In this document: positions 52,351 to 62,103 of the stretch, in pieces
Numbering within the stretch: the first letter of the stretch is position 1
Layout of the letters: each line of letters starts with the position of its first letter
Source of the DNA: Ustilago trichophora
Lineage: Eukaryota; Basidiomycota; Ustilaginomycetes; Ustilaginales; Ustilaginaceae
Assembly: GCA_900323505.1 (NCBI GenBank)
Contig: OOIN01000014.1
Coordinates: forward strand, 806,001-870,000
DNA: 64,000 nucleotides
Direction: 5' to 3'
Translations under genes and position numbers: made by a program
Notes under the pieces: generated by a model
Database searches by the model: none
What the model was told of the DNA's origin: nothing
The model's input: the letters and a program-made list of their open reading frames with translations, nothing else

Positions 52351-53770
52351 ATGGCATCCGGACTCGCAGACTTCACTCCCTTTCACAGCTTGGCCGGGGG
52401 GCTCATGATGGCTGCATCACTCCACACGCTTCTCTCCAAATTGGGTCTAGTTCTTGGCATTTCGGGTTTCTTCCATTCTACCGTCTCCTCGACATTGGGC
52501 ACAGCAAAGCAACTCAAATCAGACGCATCCACTTCCATCTTTCCGCTTGTCGCTCGATATCTCACGTCCGGCATCTTTCTTGGAGGCCTAGTCCTTGGCT
52601 TGGCCCGTCCGAGGATCGAGGCTGGCCTTGGCGTGCCCATTCTCGATAGTGTCACCACCGCCAAGCATACCTCCCTTCTTTCTACTGCTGCGCTCGGTGC
52701 CCTCGTGGGCTTCGGTACTAGAGTGAGTACTCCTTCAAGTCCTTTGGGACTTACTTTTCAAGCAAGCAACTCAGACTAAACCGCTTCTTCTTCTTTGCGT
52801 TGCGCTTCTAGCTTGGCAATGGCTGCACTTCCGGTCATTTCCTTTGTGGTCTCTCGAGGCTCTCCGTCAGATCCTTGGTCGCAACTGCAACTTTCTTTGG
52901 CGTCGCTGTTCTCACTCATGTCTCGCTCGTTTCAAAAGCAGCTGTCCAGGTCTCAGCGGTCAAGTCGACGTTTGCCAGCCATTTCCCGACTAGCTTTCCG
53001 CAGCCTGACTTTGGAACATTGCTAGCTCTCCAAGCGCCAGCCTTCGTCTATCGCACAGTGCCCATATTGTTGGGCGCCACTGACTCAGATGCAAGTCCGG
53101 AGCGTAAGAAAGCTTCTCAGCTGCTGGCAGCCAAGATCATGGCCCTAGCTGTTGGTGTCCACTTCAGCTTCGCTCTCGGCGTCAGCGGAATGATGAGGCC
53201 TTCCAAAGTGCTTGGCTTCCTTTCTTTGTCGCCAGAGCTAATCTCATCGGGTGCATGGGATCCGTCGCTTGCAATGGTCGCCATCGGGGGTATCATCCCC
53301 GCTTCTGTCGCCTACTTCCGTCATGTCAAGCCCAAGCAGGATGCGCTACGTCGGGCTGCCTCCCAGTCCGCTTCTAAAAAAGCTGACAAGTCTGACAATG
53401 ATTCGCGACCCGAGTTCTCGCTGGTCGCCCCGGAATGGCGGACGCCCGCAAATCCTTTCAAAATTGATGTCAGGCTCATCATCGGATCCGCCTTCTTCGG
53501 TCTTGGATGGGGAGCAACAGGCTTGGTAAGTAGAGTTCGCCAAAAAGGCTCTAGGACATAATGTTTCTTGATTGGATTGCCTTGGCTGAATGCAGGAGAC
53601 CGCCTTTTGCCTCCCTTTGCTCATATGTACAGTGTCCGGGTCCAGCGCTCGCTTCCCTCTCATCTGTGGCAACAGAAGCCATGGCTCAGGGCAGCCTGTC
53701 TGCTGTTTCGGGACTGCTTGTCTTTGTTGCCTCGATGGCAGCTGGAGGACAAGTCGCCAGCCAGCTCTGA
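52351..53770 (+). CDS. YeeE/YedE-family sulfur (thiosulfate) transporter, three exons
   Basis: Exons 52351-52722, 52812-53525 and 53633-53770, separated by introns of 89 nt (GTGAGT...CTAG) and 107 nt (GTAAGT...ACAG), both phase 0, giving 407 residues. The protein is very hydrophobic with roughly nine to ten membrane segments. Both signature cysteine motifs of this family are rebuilt only by splicing: [20 protein letters not shown] (Cys129) across the first junction and [19 protein letters not shown] (Cys363) across the second. Bacterial YeeE passes thiosulfate through the membrane along such cysteines. The internal duplication, one motif per half, fits the fungal single-chain form. I infer uptake of thiosulfate or a related sulfur species; localisation is not clear. 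Confidence 0.88.
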
Positions 53771-54018
53771 TAGTTTCTCCACGTCCACGCTTTCTTCTCG
53801 CCCACGGGAAGACCAAAATCACAAATGCGCATTCAGATTTGCCCTTCACTTCACTTGTAACCTAGCAAAGTTATCCCCTCGCTCGTTCAACTTGCATTCA
53901 GAAATCAAACAACAAGTGCGGATCATCACGTCAGATCACCGGCAAGTATCAAACTGCAGAGACCCAAGAGACTTGGACCGCAGGACTCACCGCTCGCATC
54001 AATCGACAGAGGCTGGGT
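53771..54018. other. Convergent spacer
   Basis: About 250 bases between two convergent stop codons; nothing recognised. Confidence 0.6.
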
Positions 54019-54995
54019 TCAAGAGGAAGTGTAAGTGAATTTGACAGAAATGGGGGTATGGTCGGCAAGAGGGATGCCAGAGGCATCGGTGAATTCCTTG
54101 CCCAAGTATTGCCAGTCGCTCGGCTTCAAGGTCACGGTCTTTCCGCTCTTGTAGAACACCTTGTCAACAACCTCACAGTTGGTGGTGGTCGGAATAGGCG
54201 AAGAGCAAAGCAAAGCGAGATCTGTGGACGCGGGAGCCTTTCCGGATCGGACGAGCTGGACCCAGGTGTCGGTGAGCTTCGTCTGCGACAGGAAAGAGAG
54301 CAGATTGTCCTTGGGTCGGGTGTAGCGGCTGTTGGTGTCGCCCATGACAATGACTGCACGGCCGGCAGGGTCGGATCGATCGGTGATGGCCTTCGCGACT
54401 TGGTTGAAGTTCGAGGAACGAGCGGTCGAGTCCCCATCGTCGTCTCCAGCATCCATGTGCAGGTTGAACACGTCAATTTCGCCACCACTAGGCAGCTGCA
54501 GCGTGACAGCTGTGTAGCCCTTAGGCGTAAGGCAATCACCTTCGTTCAGGTTGCACTTGTCCCACTTGACACGAGTGATATCCTTGATGGGAATCGTGCT
54601 GAGTGTATTCAGGCCGGAGCCGAAGGGAACGCCTCCGGAAGTCGGTGTGCGGTAAGGATGATCGTCATTATTGTAGATGTAGGCGTGATAGTTAAAGTCC
54701 TGTGAACGTAGGATCATGATCTTCGTCTCAGAAATGTTCCCACAGTACAGCCTGACCTAGACCAAAAGCTTACCTCTTGCACATTGATGAGATCGTAATT
54801 GTATTGAGCAAATTTCTTTCCGATCGCGATCGAATTCGCCTTCTTGTCGTTGTCGCCGTTGCTATTCAAGAAAGCGGGAAGTCCCGCAACGTTCATGGTG
54901 ACCGCGGTCAAGCTTCCCGTCGCAGCTGGAGCTGCCGAAACCACATAGGCCAGCTTCAAAAGCGAAGCCAGTGCGAGGAAGGGAACACCTAGCAT
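54019..54995 (-). CDS. Secreted endonuclease/exonuclease/phosphatase-fold protein, two exons
   Basis: Exons 54995-54774 and 54699-54019, joined across a 74-nt intron (GTAAGC...ACAG), giving 300 residues. The N-terminus MLGVPFLALASLLKLAYVVSAAPA is a clear signal peptide. The metal-dependent EEP (DNase I/sphingomyelinase-C) fold is shown by its motifs in order: TAVTMNVAGL (first strand), INVQE with the metal-binding Glu74 at the exon junction, NLHMD (His155), MGDTNSR (Asp195 and Asn197) and LADHTP (Asp287 and His288). All catalytic positions are present, so activity is likely. The substrate (nucleic acid or phospholipid) cannot be decided from sequence; similar secreted fungal proteins are usually annotated only as EEP-domain proteins. 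Confidence 0.85.
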
Positions 54996-55933
54996 GATTG
55001 TTTGTGTCGGGACCGATGATTATCAAGGCGTATGTATGGTGAGTTCTTGTCCAGCAGACATTCTGGATCGAGATACCTTCCTATTTATGAGCTTCGGGTG
55101 AGTTGCAGATGAATGTATCGGATCTGACTCGTTTCCATACTCCCATTGGCAGTGTTATGCTCCTTGCAGTCAAAAGCAGATCGGACTACCGAGGACCGAC
55201 TCTGAGCTTGCGTCGATCAAGGTGTGGGGGCCAGTAGAGATCTCCGAACTTCATCGAGAAGACAGCTTTTGGATAGGTTGAGTACAAAATTGATAGGGCA
55301 GCCGAGGCCATGATAAGCTGCATGCGCACTGTGCATTAGCGCCTTCGACACAGCGCCGTTGTGTTTTCATGCAGACGCTTACAGCAGGAAAGGGAGGGCA
55401 GGGCTTGGCACACGGTTAGTCCCAAGCTCGCCTTGCCGATCTTCGACCTTTCAGCAAATCCCTGATTGCGGGGTCAACGTGCTCCCCGTGACTCCACAAG
55501 GCCCTATCTACTAGCGGTGACTGGAACGATGACAGTCCAGCCACTTGGAAATGGCATGGATACTCTAGCATTCGCTTGCCGGTCGGCATTCATGGAACGT
55601 GCTCTGACAAGCGTTCGCCACTTGCCGATTTCCGTCGATCTCAGCATGGAATTCTCAGTGTCTTGCTCCGTAAGAAGCGCGCATTGAAGCATGCGAATAA
55701 CAGAGTATTCCGCGATGGCAGGGCACGTTCACAGAGGACAAGTATTCAGATGATCAAAGTGCTCGTGTCGAGCGGACAGCACTGGGTTCGGTGCCAAAAA
55801 TCGCCGTGAGCAATTTCGCGTCCAGCCCCGCGGTATGGGGGAGCGCACAGAGACGGCAGCGAATACGAAAAAGAAGCGAGGTGGAGTGCAAAAATGGAAC
55901 GGCGTGATGAGCCAAAACAGGGACCAGGGCATG
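54996..55933. other. Intergenic region
   Basis: About 940 bases between the start of the EEP gene and the stop of the Rad1/Rec1 gene. It includes the EEP promoter. No gene supported; small frames here are antisense pairs without domains. Confidence 0.55.
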
Positions 55934-57559
55934 TCAGGATGAGGCGAAGAAAGTGAATTTGGTCAGTGCGTCGTCCGGCAGAGAAAAGTACTTGATCAGG
56001 ACGATCATACCCATCATGCCGCTCACTGTACCTACCAAGAACTCGCAGAAGGCGTCTTGCTCGTCTTCAATCACAGCTTGGCCTGCAGCCGGGCCAGCAA
56101 TTGCACCTGCAGCGCTTGGAGCAACCGTGCGACGATACTTTGGCATCATGAACTGAAAGCTGATCAGGCCAGCCTCATCCATTCGGAGCGATGTCTTGAT
56201 CGATGATCGCAAGACCGTCATGGTACGCGAAAGCAGCGCAAAGTCGTACCATTGCTCGCTGCTGCCTGGAAGAGCGATGAACTTTTCGATAACACCAGTG
56301 GGATCGGACGACGACAAGCTGGCAGGAAACTCCATCTCAGACGATCCCGTGTCCGAGATGGCTCTGAACCTGAGCATGCTCGGTGATTTGGCTCTGTGAA
56401 TGCCCCGTACATTTCTCGAAGTCTCGTGAGTGTCTTCTTCGTCGTCATTGAGTGGGGAGTCAGGAGATGCCATTAAGATCGATAGCTTTTTGCAACTGGC
56501 GTCGATCTCGGAGAAGGCAGATTGCAAGAGTTCGGATCCAACAATGACCTGGGCCACCATGTTGCGTGGATCAAAAACCATGTCAGTCAGGAAACTGGGC
56601 TCGTAAGTCGACATGGAGCAACGTGTGAGAACGTTGGCTTCTTGCTCGAGCTCCAAGACGAGTGGATGACCATGTCCTTGGTAGCTAAGCCTCATACGCG
56701 TCGCCTTCGCTGCCGAAGGCTGATTCCTTTCGAGGCCTCGCTCGCTCGATGCGCCTCGGTCGCCGCCATGAGGGTCGACCATACCGTCGCGTGTGCGTGC
56801 ATATCCACGCCCTCCTGCAGCAGCGCCACCACCACCTACCTCTGAGCGAGAGCCAGCATGACCATGACCGACACCGTGCGGTCGAGAGGGGCCGACGCCG
56901 CCAAAAATGTTGAGGCAAGAGATCCACGTCTGAAGATTGATCTCGAACGAGACGCTGGCAGGTTCATCTTCGGCGGCGGCAAATTCCGTGTCCTCTGCTT
57001 CACGAGTCCGGTTGCGGACATGGTCTGGTGGCGGTGAAGAGCTTGGAGATCGACTGTCGTCGTGAATCGTTGAGCCGGAGCAAGACTGCGTACCGTCGTC
57101 GCTGGCTTGGCTGCGTACGGTTCTCAGGCGCTTCCTTGCGCGTGGGCGACCGGCACTGGAATGCAATGATGTGGAAGACGGCTGCTCAAAATGGTAAGAG
57201 TCAAACATGTGCGAATAAAGGTAGGCGTGTGTTTGAAGGGTACGATTGAGCTCTGTAACGATCTCCAAGCCAGAGCCCGATGCAATGACAACAGCGTGTG
57301 TCTGAATAGCGACCGACTTGAGCAAATTAGAGAGCCCCGTCACATCGGAAAGGCTGGCACGGAGTATCTAGGAGATCGTGCAACGATCGATCATGCGCGA
57401 GTTCAGAGAAGGCATGTGTGTGAGCGGCGAAACAACATCAGCTATCTCGGAAGTGAGTGATAGAAGCCAGCGTAGAGTAAGACGACATACCATGGCAGAC
57501 GCGGTGGTATGTACTGCGAGTGTGAGGATTGGAACGAGGAGGTGAGAAGAGCGACCCAT
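55934..57559 (-). CDS. REC1: 9-1-1 checkpoint clamp subunit Rad1/Rec1
   Basis: The main exon is 57367-55934. It continues the reading upstream of the GTG at 57343 as ILRASLSD and is preceded by a CTAG acceptor. A proposed first exon 57559-57491 (ATG at 57559, donor GTATGT, 123-nt intron) gives 500 residues, close to the 522 I recall for U. maydis Rec1. The Rad1 pattern is clear: SDVTGLSNLLKSVAIQTHAVVIAS at the start, ASVSFEINLQTWISCLNIFG, LSYQGHGHPLVLELEQ, QSAFSEIDASCKKLSILM, GSSEMEFPAS and a C-terminal GLISFQFMMPK strand. Rad1 with Rad9 and Hus1 forms the PCNA-like clamp loaded at DNA damage. A Gly/His-rich insertion lies after the first domain. The first exon is hydrophobic and less certain than the rest. 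Confidence 0.85.
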
Positions 57560-57901
57560 ACGACAATGGACTCAGCCAAAAGGACCGGGAACAGCTGCAT
57601 GACTTCTTACACTGAACCCTCCTTCTGTGGCGTTTCTTAAGGTGTTGTTGTTAAATTCTTGGTCCACTTTCACACAAACCCAAATATTCCTTTTCCGTGG
57701 TTGCATGTGCGCTCAACGCTGCATCTCACCACCACCACCACCACCCTCCGCTACTGCCACCTCGACATTTGCTCTCTCTCCCTCTCTCTCGCTCCTTGTC
57801 ACCCATCTGAGCTCGAATCAGCGTGTGGTGTTGCCATTGGCATCGGCAGCCTGCCGTGACCTGAAACTGACACAAGATTAGTTCGCATTTAGTGATGCAT
57901 C
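57560..57901. other. Divergent promoter, Rec1 and NTPase genes
   Basis: About 340 bases shared by two divergent genes, with a CAC trinucleotide run (about 57728-57745) and CTCT-rich sequence preceding the NTPase ATG. No gene seen. Confidence 0.55.
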
Positions 57902-60900
57902 ATGGCATCTTTACCGTCCTCGCATCAGTCCAGCTCCGGCTCCACCGCCAGTTATAAGGCACAGCTCACCAAGCTTGAATCTCAGCTTGATGTCTTGCTC
58001 CCATCATGCCTTGATGACAACCAGATCATCTCAACCTCGTCACCTCTTGCTCGCGACATCTCTGCACTCCTGCAAGATCGACTGTCCAGCCGATTTGAAC
58101 CCACCAAATGGCCTCTAGATCGTGTCCATGACTTTCTCAAGTCCTTTTTTGAATCTCATCCTGAGTTGCATCTTCATCACACTCAGTCAGCCGTCATTGA
58201 TAAGGAGGAGGAGGAGGGGAAGAAGGACGACAACGATGACGACGACAAGTTCGACGTGGCGGCTCCTACCACACCGGTCACTCCGACTTCTGCGCTACCG
58301 CAACTGCCATCACAACAAGCTCTCAACGACACCCCTCGCACCGCCAAAGCAGCAGCTCATCTGAATCAGTTCAGACTCGCCGAGTGTTGGTTGGACCTTG
58401 TTCACGATCACGACGGTATTTGTCGCAAACATAAGCTTTGGGGCATATGGCCGGAACCTGCGCTTACATCCTTCGCCGATAACATCATTTATTTCCAGAC
58501 TCAGCTTTGCGCAATCATGCCAGAGCTTATCGATGCGTTGAGCGCAACCACCACCCTCGCCCACTCGCTTGCAGCCATCTACGCCAACCTCGCCGCCCAA
58601 TTTGACACTTTCGACCAAAGCGACGAGGCCCTTGCCCTGATCCTTGTTCACCTCGCACAATCGTATGTCAAGCGCTCCCGAGATCCAGAGTCGTTGGGTA
58701 CCAATGCCCACCTCGCCCACGAGTTCCAACGACCGTACCGCGGCAATGCGCCCAACCGCTTCCTCACCTTTGTCTCTCACCTCAACAATGCCTTTGATAA
58801 GCTCGGCGCCAACGATGTCAAGCCTTACTATCGCGGCACTCCCATCGTTCAATCCAGCGGCACAGGCAAGACGCGCATGGTGTACGAGTGTCAGCGACTC
58901 ACCCCTCTCCTCTACGTCTGCTTTCGCAAGCGCAGCGCCGACGGCAACGCCAAGGCTGGCTATCCACTCCCAGACCAAGGCGTCCGAAGCTACTTTGAGA
59001 ACGCACAGCGCAATCATCCCTACTTGTGCGACTTTCAGGTGGCCTGCTTCCTTGGCGCCTGGTTCACCACGCTGGCCCAAGCCTTGAAACCTTTCAAGAC
59101 CGATGCCCTAAAGTACCAATACCTCTGCCAGCTCAACCGATTCGAACCACCCGTCCCTGGCAGCGATCCGTCCGATCCTCTTGGCTGCCATCCGCGCAAC
59201 GAGCACTTCAAGGCCGTATCCGAACTGGCAGAGACCAACATCACAACTACCCACGCAGCCCTTCGGCTGGCTCATCACCAAAAAATCTTTAAAGAGGCTC
59301 TCCGACAGCCTCTTCTTGATCTCAACGAGCAGCTCGTTGCCGTCTCGCGTCATCTGCATTCGGGTCGAGCCGGGGTGCCGGTACCTCCGGTGTTGGTCGC
59401 CTTTGACGAATGCATCGAGATGATTGTCTCCGAGCTAGGACTGGCCAACAATCAGCTCAACAGCCTCCGCCGTGCTTGGAACTACATCGGCTTGGTCCAG
59501 GACGATGAAAAGACGTTGAGTTTCTGGTTGGTGCTCATGAGCACCAGCAGCAGCGCCGCTCATCTGGTCGAACACATTGACGCTCAGAGCTCACTCCGTC
59601 GAAGGAACTCGGCGCCTCTGCCTACATTCGTCAGCGTCAGCTTCGATGTGCTCGTCGAGAAGCAACGCGCTCTCTCGTGCGCCTCGCAGGCGTCCTCGGT
59701 TCATCATCTGCTTCGGTACGGACGACCACTTTGGCCCTCACTCGAGAAGAGCCACTTCTGGGACAACGTCCTTGCCAAGCTTCAAGGCTCCGAGACTTTT
59801 GCCGAAGACAATGCGGCGCAGTGCTTCAGCGTCATGGCCTCGCGGCTTGCCCTCAGCCTTGTCCCGGTGCATGCAGACGGTGGTGCCCTCTTTGGCGAGC
59901 AGAAACTCTTCATGGACAAGACCGTGGACCGTCACATGCGCATGGTGAGCCGCATATCCCACCATGCCACCATGTACGTCGATTCTCCGTCGGAACCCGT
60001 GCTGGCGATCGCCGCCTTGCTCATCATGCTGCCCACCGCCAGAGAAGAACGTCTCCACCCGCTGGGAACGTGGCAGAAGGCGGTCAACATGTATGGCTCG
60101 ATCCTGGAACACTTCCAAAAGCGATGCCTGGTGGCCCCGGCCATTGCCGGATTCAAGGGAATGCACGGCGAGCTCGCCTCGCGCATGGCCTTGATCGTTG
60201 CCTGGGATGCAGCAAAGCGCAAACAGCTCGATGCGCTCGAGCTTCAAAGGACGTCGGACTACATCACGGTGCTGACCCGCGTGGTGCCTCTCGAGACCAT
60301 CATTGCAGGGCTCGCTGACCTCGACAAGGCCAACTCGGACCGCTTGCGCCGCCGCATTGAAAGAGTGCGCCAGGACGGCTCGTCCACCCGTTGGGCGCTG
60401 CAACCACCACCGGCTGGAGCCTTGGCGGCATCATCATCGACAATGGCATGGACGAACTTTACGCATATCGATGTGCTGCCCGAACAAATCACCGAAATCT
60501 CGCCCGAATACCTGTGGTACTGTTGGAAGCGTGGAGTTGGACTGCAAATGGCACATTCGCAGCATGGCATCGACGGCATCCTCCCTGTCTTTATGGGCAA
60601 CCTCGATCGGCCCTTTGTTGCTCCCAACGGCACGCATGGCATGCTTGATGACGCCGCCACCACCGATATCGAGATGCACGCGGCACGCTACATGACCTAT
60701 GTTGCATGGGAAGCCAAGAATCTAGACGAGCCGCAACCAGGAGCCGGATCGGGTAAGTCGGATTTGATGCTCAAGCTCGCTGGACCGTCGATCCTGCGCG
60801 CCTCACACGCCCCGCCGGGCGAAGAACCACTCACCGAAAGGGCTCTGATGAGCGTTCTACTTGACCTGGGCACCTCAACGCCGTTTGCCACCAAACCTCG

Positions 60901-61138
60901 AGGATTCCGACCGCAAGTGCAGTTGATCAATGGCACCCAATGCCCTCGGCTCTGCATCCGAGGTGTTGCCGACAAGCACGCCTATCCTTGCTTTGACGTT
61001 TTGCAGATCCGACCCGTCTTCGAGCAACTCTTTACCGAACTCGCCAACTTGCCTTCGTCTGAGCAGCTCAACGCATTGCCCAATCCAATCTGGAACCACT
61101 GCGTCCAGCCTGCGCTGCCCTCGATCTCGGTCACTTGA
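57902..61138 (+). CDS. Crinkler-like P-loop NTPase with probable PD-(D/E)XK nuclease end
   Basis: An intronless 1078-residue protein from an ATG at 57902. After a variable N-terminus with an acidic Asp/Glu run (about 100-118), the sequence PIVQSSGTGKTRMVYE holds a Walker A motif (Lys323, Thr324). A Walker B strand follows, VLVAFDE (Asp502, Glu503), then a sensor-like LVLMSTSSS. A YGRPLW motif sits at 607-611; the set SSGTGK[TS]R plus GRPLW is what I know from the NTPase module of crinkler-type fungal and oomycete proteins. The C-terminal region carries GIDGILPVF (Asp891) and VAWEAKN (Glu937, Lys939), spaced like the acidic residue and E-X-K of a PD-(D/E)XK nuclease. No signal peptide is visible. 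The function is not established; it may be an effector-like or conflict-type NTPase-nuclease. Confidence 0.75.
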   Translation: MASLPSSHQSSSGSTASYKAQLTKLESQLDVLLPSCLDDNQIISTSSPLARDISALLQDRLSSRFEPTKWPLDRVHDFLKSFFESHPELHLHHTQSAVIDKEEEEGKKDDNDDDDKFDVAAPTTPVTPTSALPQLPSQQALNDTPRTAKAAAHLNQFRLAECWLDLVHDHDGICRKHKLWGIWPEPALTSFADNIIYFQTQLCAIMPELIDALSATTTLAHSLAAIYANLAAQFDTFDQSDEALALILVHLAQSYVKRSRDPESLGTNAHLAHEFQRPYRGNAPNRFLTFVSHLNNAFDKLGANDVKPYYRGTPIVQSSGTGKTRMVYECQRLTPLLYVCFRKRSADGNAKAGYPLPDQGVRSYFENAQRNHPYLCDFQVACFLGAWFTTLAQALKPFKTDALKYQYLCQLNRFEPPVPGSDPSDPLGCHPRNEHFKAVSELAETNITTTHAALRLAHHQKIFKEALRQPLLDLNEQLVAVSRHLHSGRAGVPVPPVLVAFDECIEMIVSELGLANNQLNSLRRAWNYIGLVQDDEKTLSFWLVLMSTSSSAAHLVEHIDAQSSLRRRNSAPLPTFVSVSFDVLVEKQRALSCASQASSVHHLLRYGRPLWPSLEKSHFWDNVLAKLQGSETFAEDNAAQCFSVMASRLALSLVPVHADGGALFGEQKLFMDKTVDRHMRMVSRISHHATMYVDSPSEPVLAIAALLIMLPTAREERLHPLGTWQKAVNMYGSILEHFQKRCLVAPAIAGFKGMHGELASRMALIVAWDAAKRKQLDALELQRTSDYITVLTRVVPLETIIAGLADLDKANSDRLRRRIERVRQDGSSTRWALQPPPAGALAASSSTMAWTNFTHIDVLPEQITEISPEYLWYCWKRGVGLQMAHSQHGIDGILPVFMGNLDRPFVAPNGTHGMLDDAATTDIEMHAARYMTYVAWEAKNLDEPQPGAGSGKSDLMLKLAGPSILRASHAPPGEEPLTERALMSVLLDLGTSTPFATKPRGFRPQVQLINGTQCPRLCIRGVADKHAYPCFDVLQIRPVFEQLFTELANLPSSEQLNALPNPIWNHCVQPALPSISVT

Positions 61139-61352
61139 GCATCCTCCAATCCAACACCAGCACCAGCAGTGGCAGATGATAATGATGGGGATCGACGCGA
61201 ACCACAGCGTATGGACCTCGACTGACAAGCCTTTTCGACGAGCATCAATTCGGTCTAAGGCAACTGAGCGACCATTTACGTCCTTTTCACAAATTCGCAC
61301 AATTGTATCGATGTATTCCGAGCATATCCTGACTCAGAAATGTCATTGGGAT

Positions 61353-61562
61353 CCTAGCCCTAGGCCGTGTCTGCTCACGCTGGCAACGGACACGGCCGCT
61401 CTGCCAAATTCAGCCCGCCCACCCTTGCCGCTGGCCACCAACAGACGCGTCAGTGACACTGGTCAAGTGCCGCAACAGAAACAAATTTTCTGGCACTGGC
61501 CAACGGACAGCTCTGGAAATTCAAGGAAATTCAACGCGTCTCAGCACACTGTTCCAGTGCCT
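61353..61562. repeat. Diverged direct repeat, copy A
   Basis: Starts CCTAGCCCTAGGCCGTG and shares with copy B (63706-63942), in the same order, the blocks GACGCGTCA, a CACTGGT..AGTGCCGCAAC block, CGGACAG, AATTCA.GGAAATT and CACACTG followed by AGTGCCT. The copies are clearly related but diverged. Confidence 0.75.
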
Positions 61563-61861
61563 CTGCCAGTTGAACAGACTCCAGTGCAGCAGAACGTAGG
61601 CAACAGACACACCAAGGACAGCGCAGCCGACTTTGCACAACGGACTCAACTGTAACAGACTCAACCAAACAGGCTCAGCTGCCATGTAAGTAGACTTACA
61701 GCGTGATAGACTCAATGGTGACGGATCTGTGTGCACTAAAACAGACATGAAAGTGATTGGCTGCAGTGACAATATTATAAAGTGCCAAAAGACAGCGGCA
61801 GGAATGGACAGCAGCAGCAACGGACGGCAGCGGCAGCAGACAGTCTCACAAATCCACTGAA

Positions 61862-62103
61862 ATGTCAGCCAGAATGGCGGTATGGAAATTCCACGTAATT
61901 GGCGTGTCTCACCGCACTCAATCAAGTCTGCTGTGTCCGCTGTCTGTTGCTGAAACATCTGCCAGAATGGAGGTATGGAAATTCCACGTAATTGGCGCGT
62001 CTCACCGTACTCAATCAAGTCTGCTGTGTCCGCTGTCTGTTGCTGAAACGTCTGCCAGAATGGAGGTGTGGAAATTCCACGTAATTGACGCGTCTCACCA
62101 CTG
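61862..62103. repeat. 93-bp tandem repeat, about 2.6 copies
   Basis: Units begin GCCAGAATGG at 61868, 61961 and 62054, spaced exactly 93 bases; the third is cut short at about 62103. Each has GGAAATTCCACGTAATTG near its start. Ninety-three is a multiple of three, so the run stays open in one frame, but nothing suggests that it is translated. Confidence 0.92.

Noticed and set aside
61862..62103. CRISPR-like array
   Set aside because: The unit is a simple head-to-tail 93-bp duplication with no distinct spacers, and the genome is fungal.
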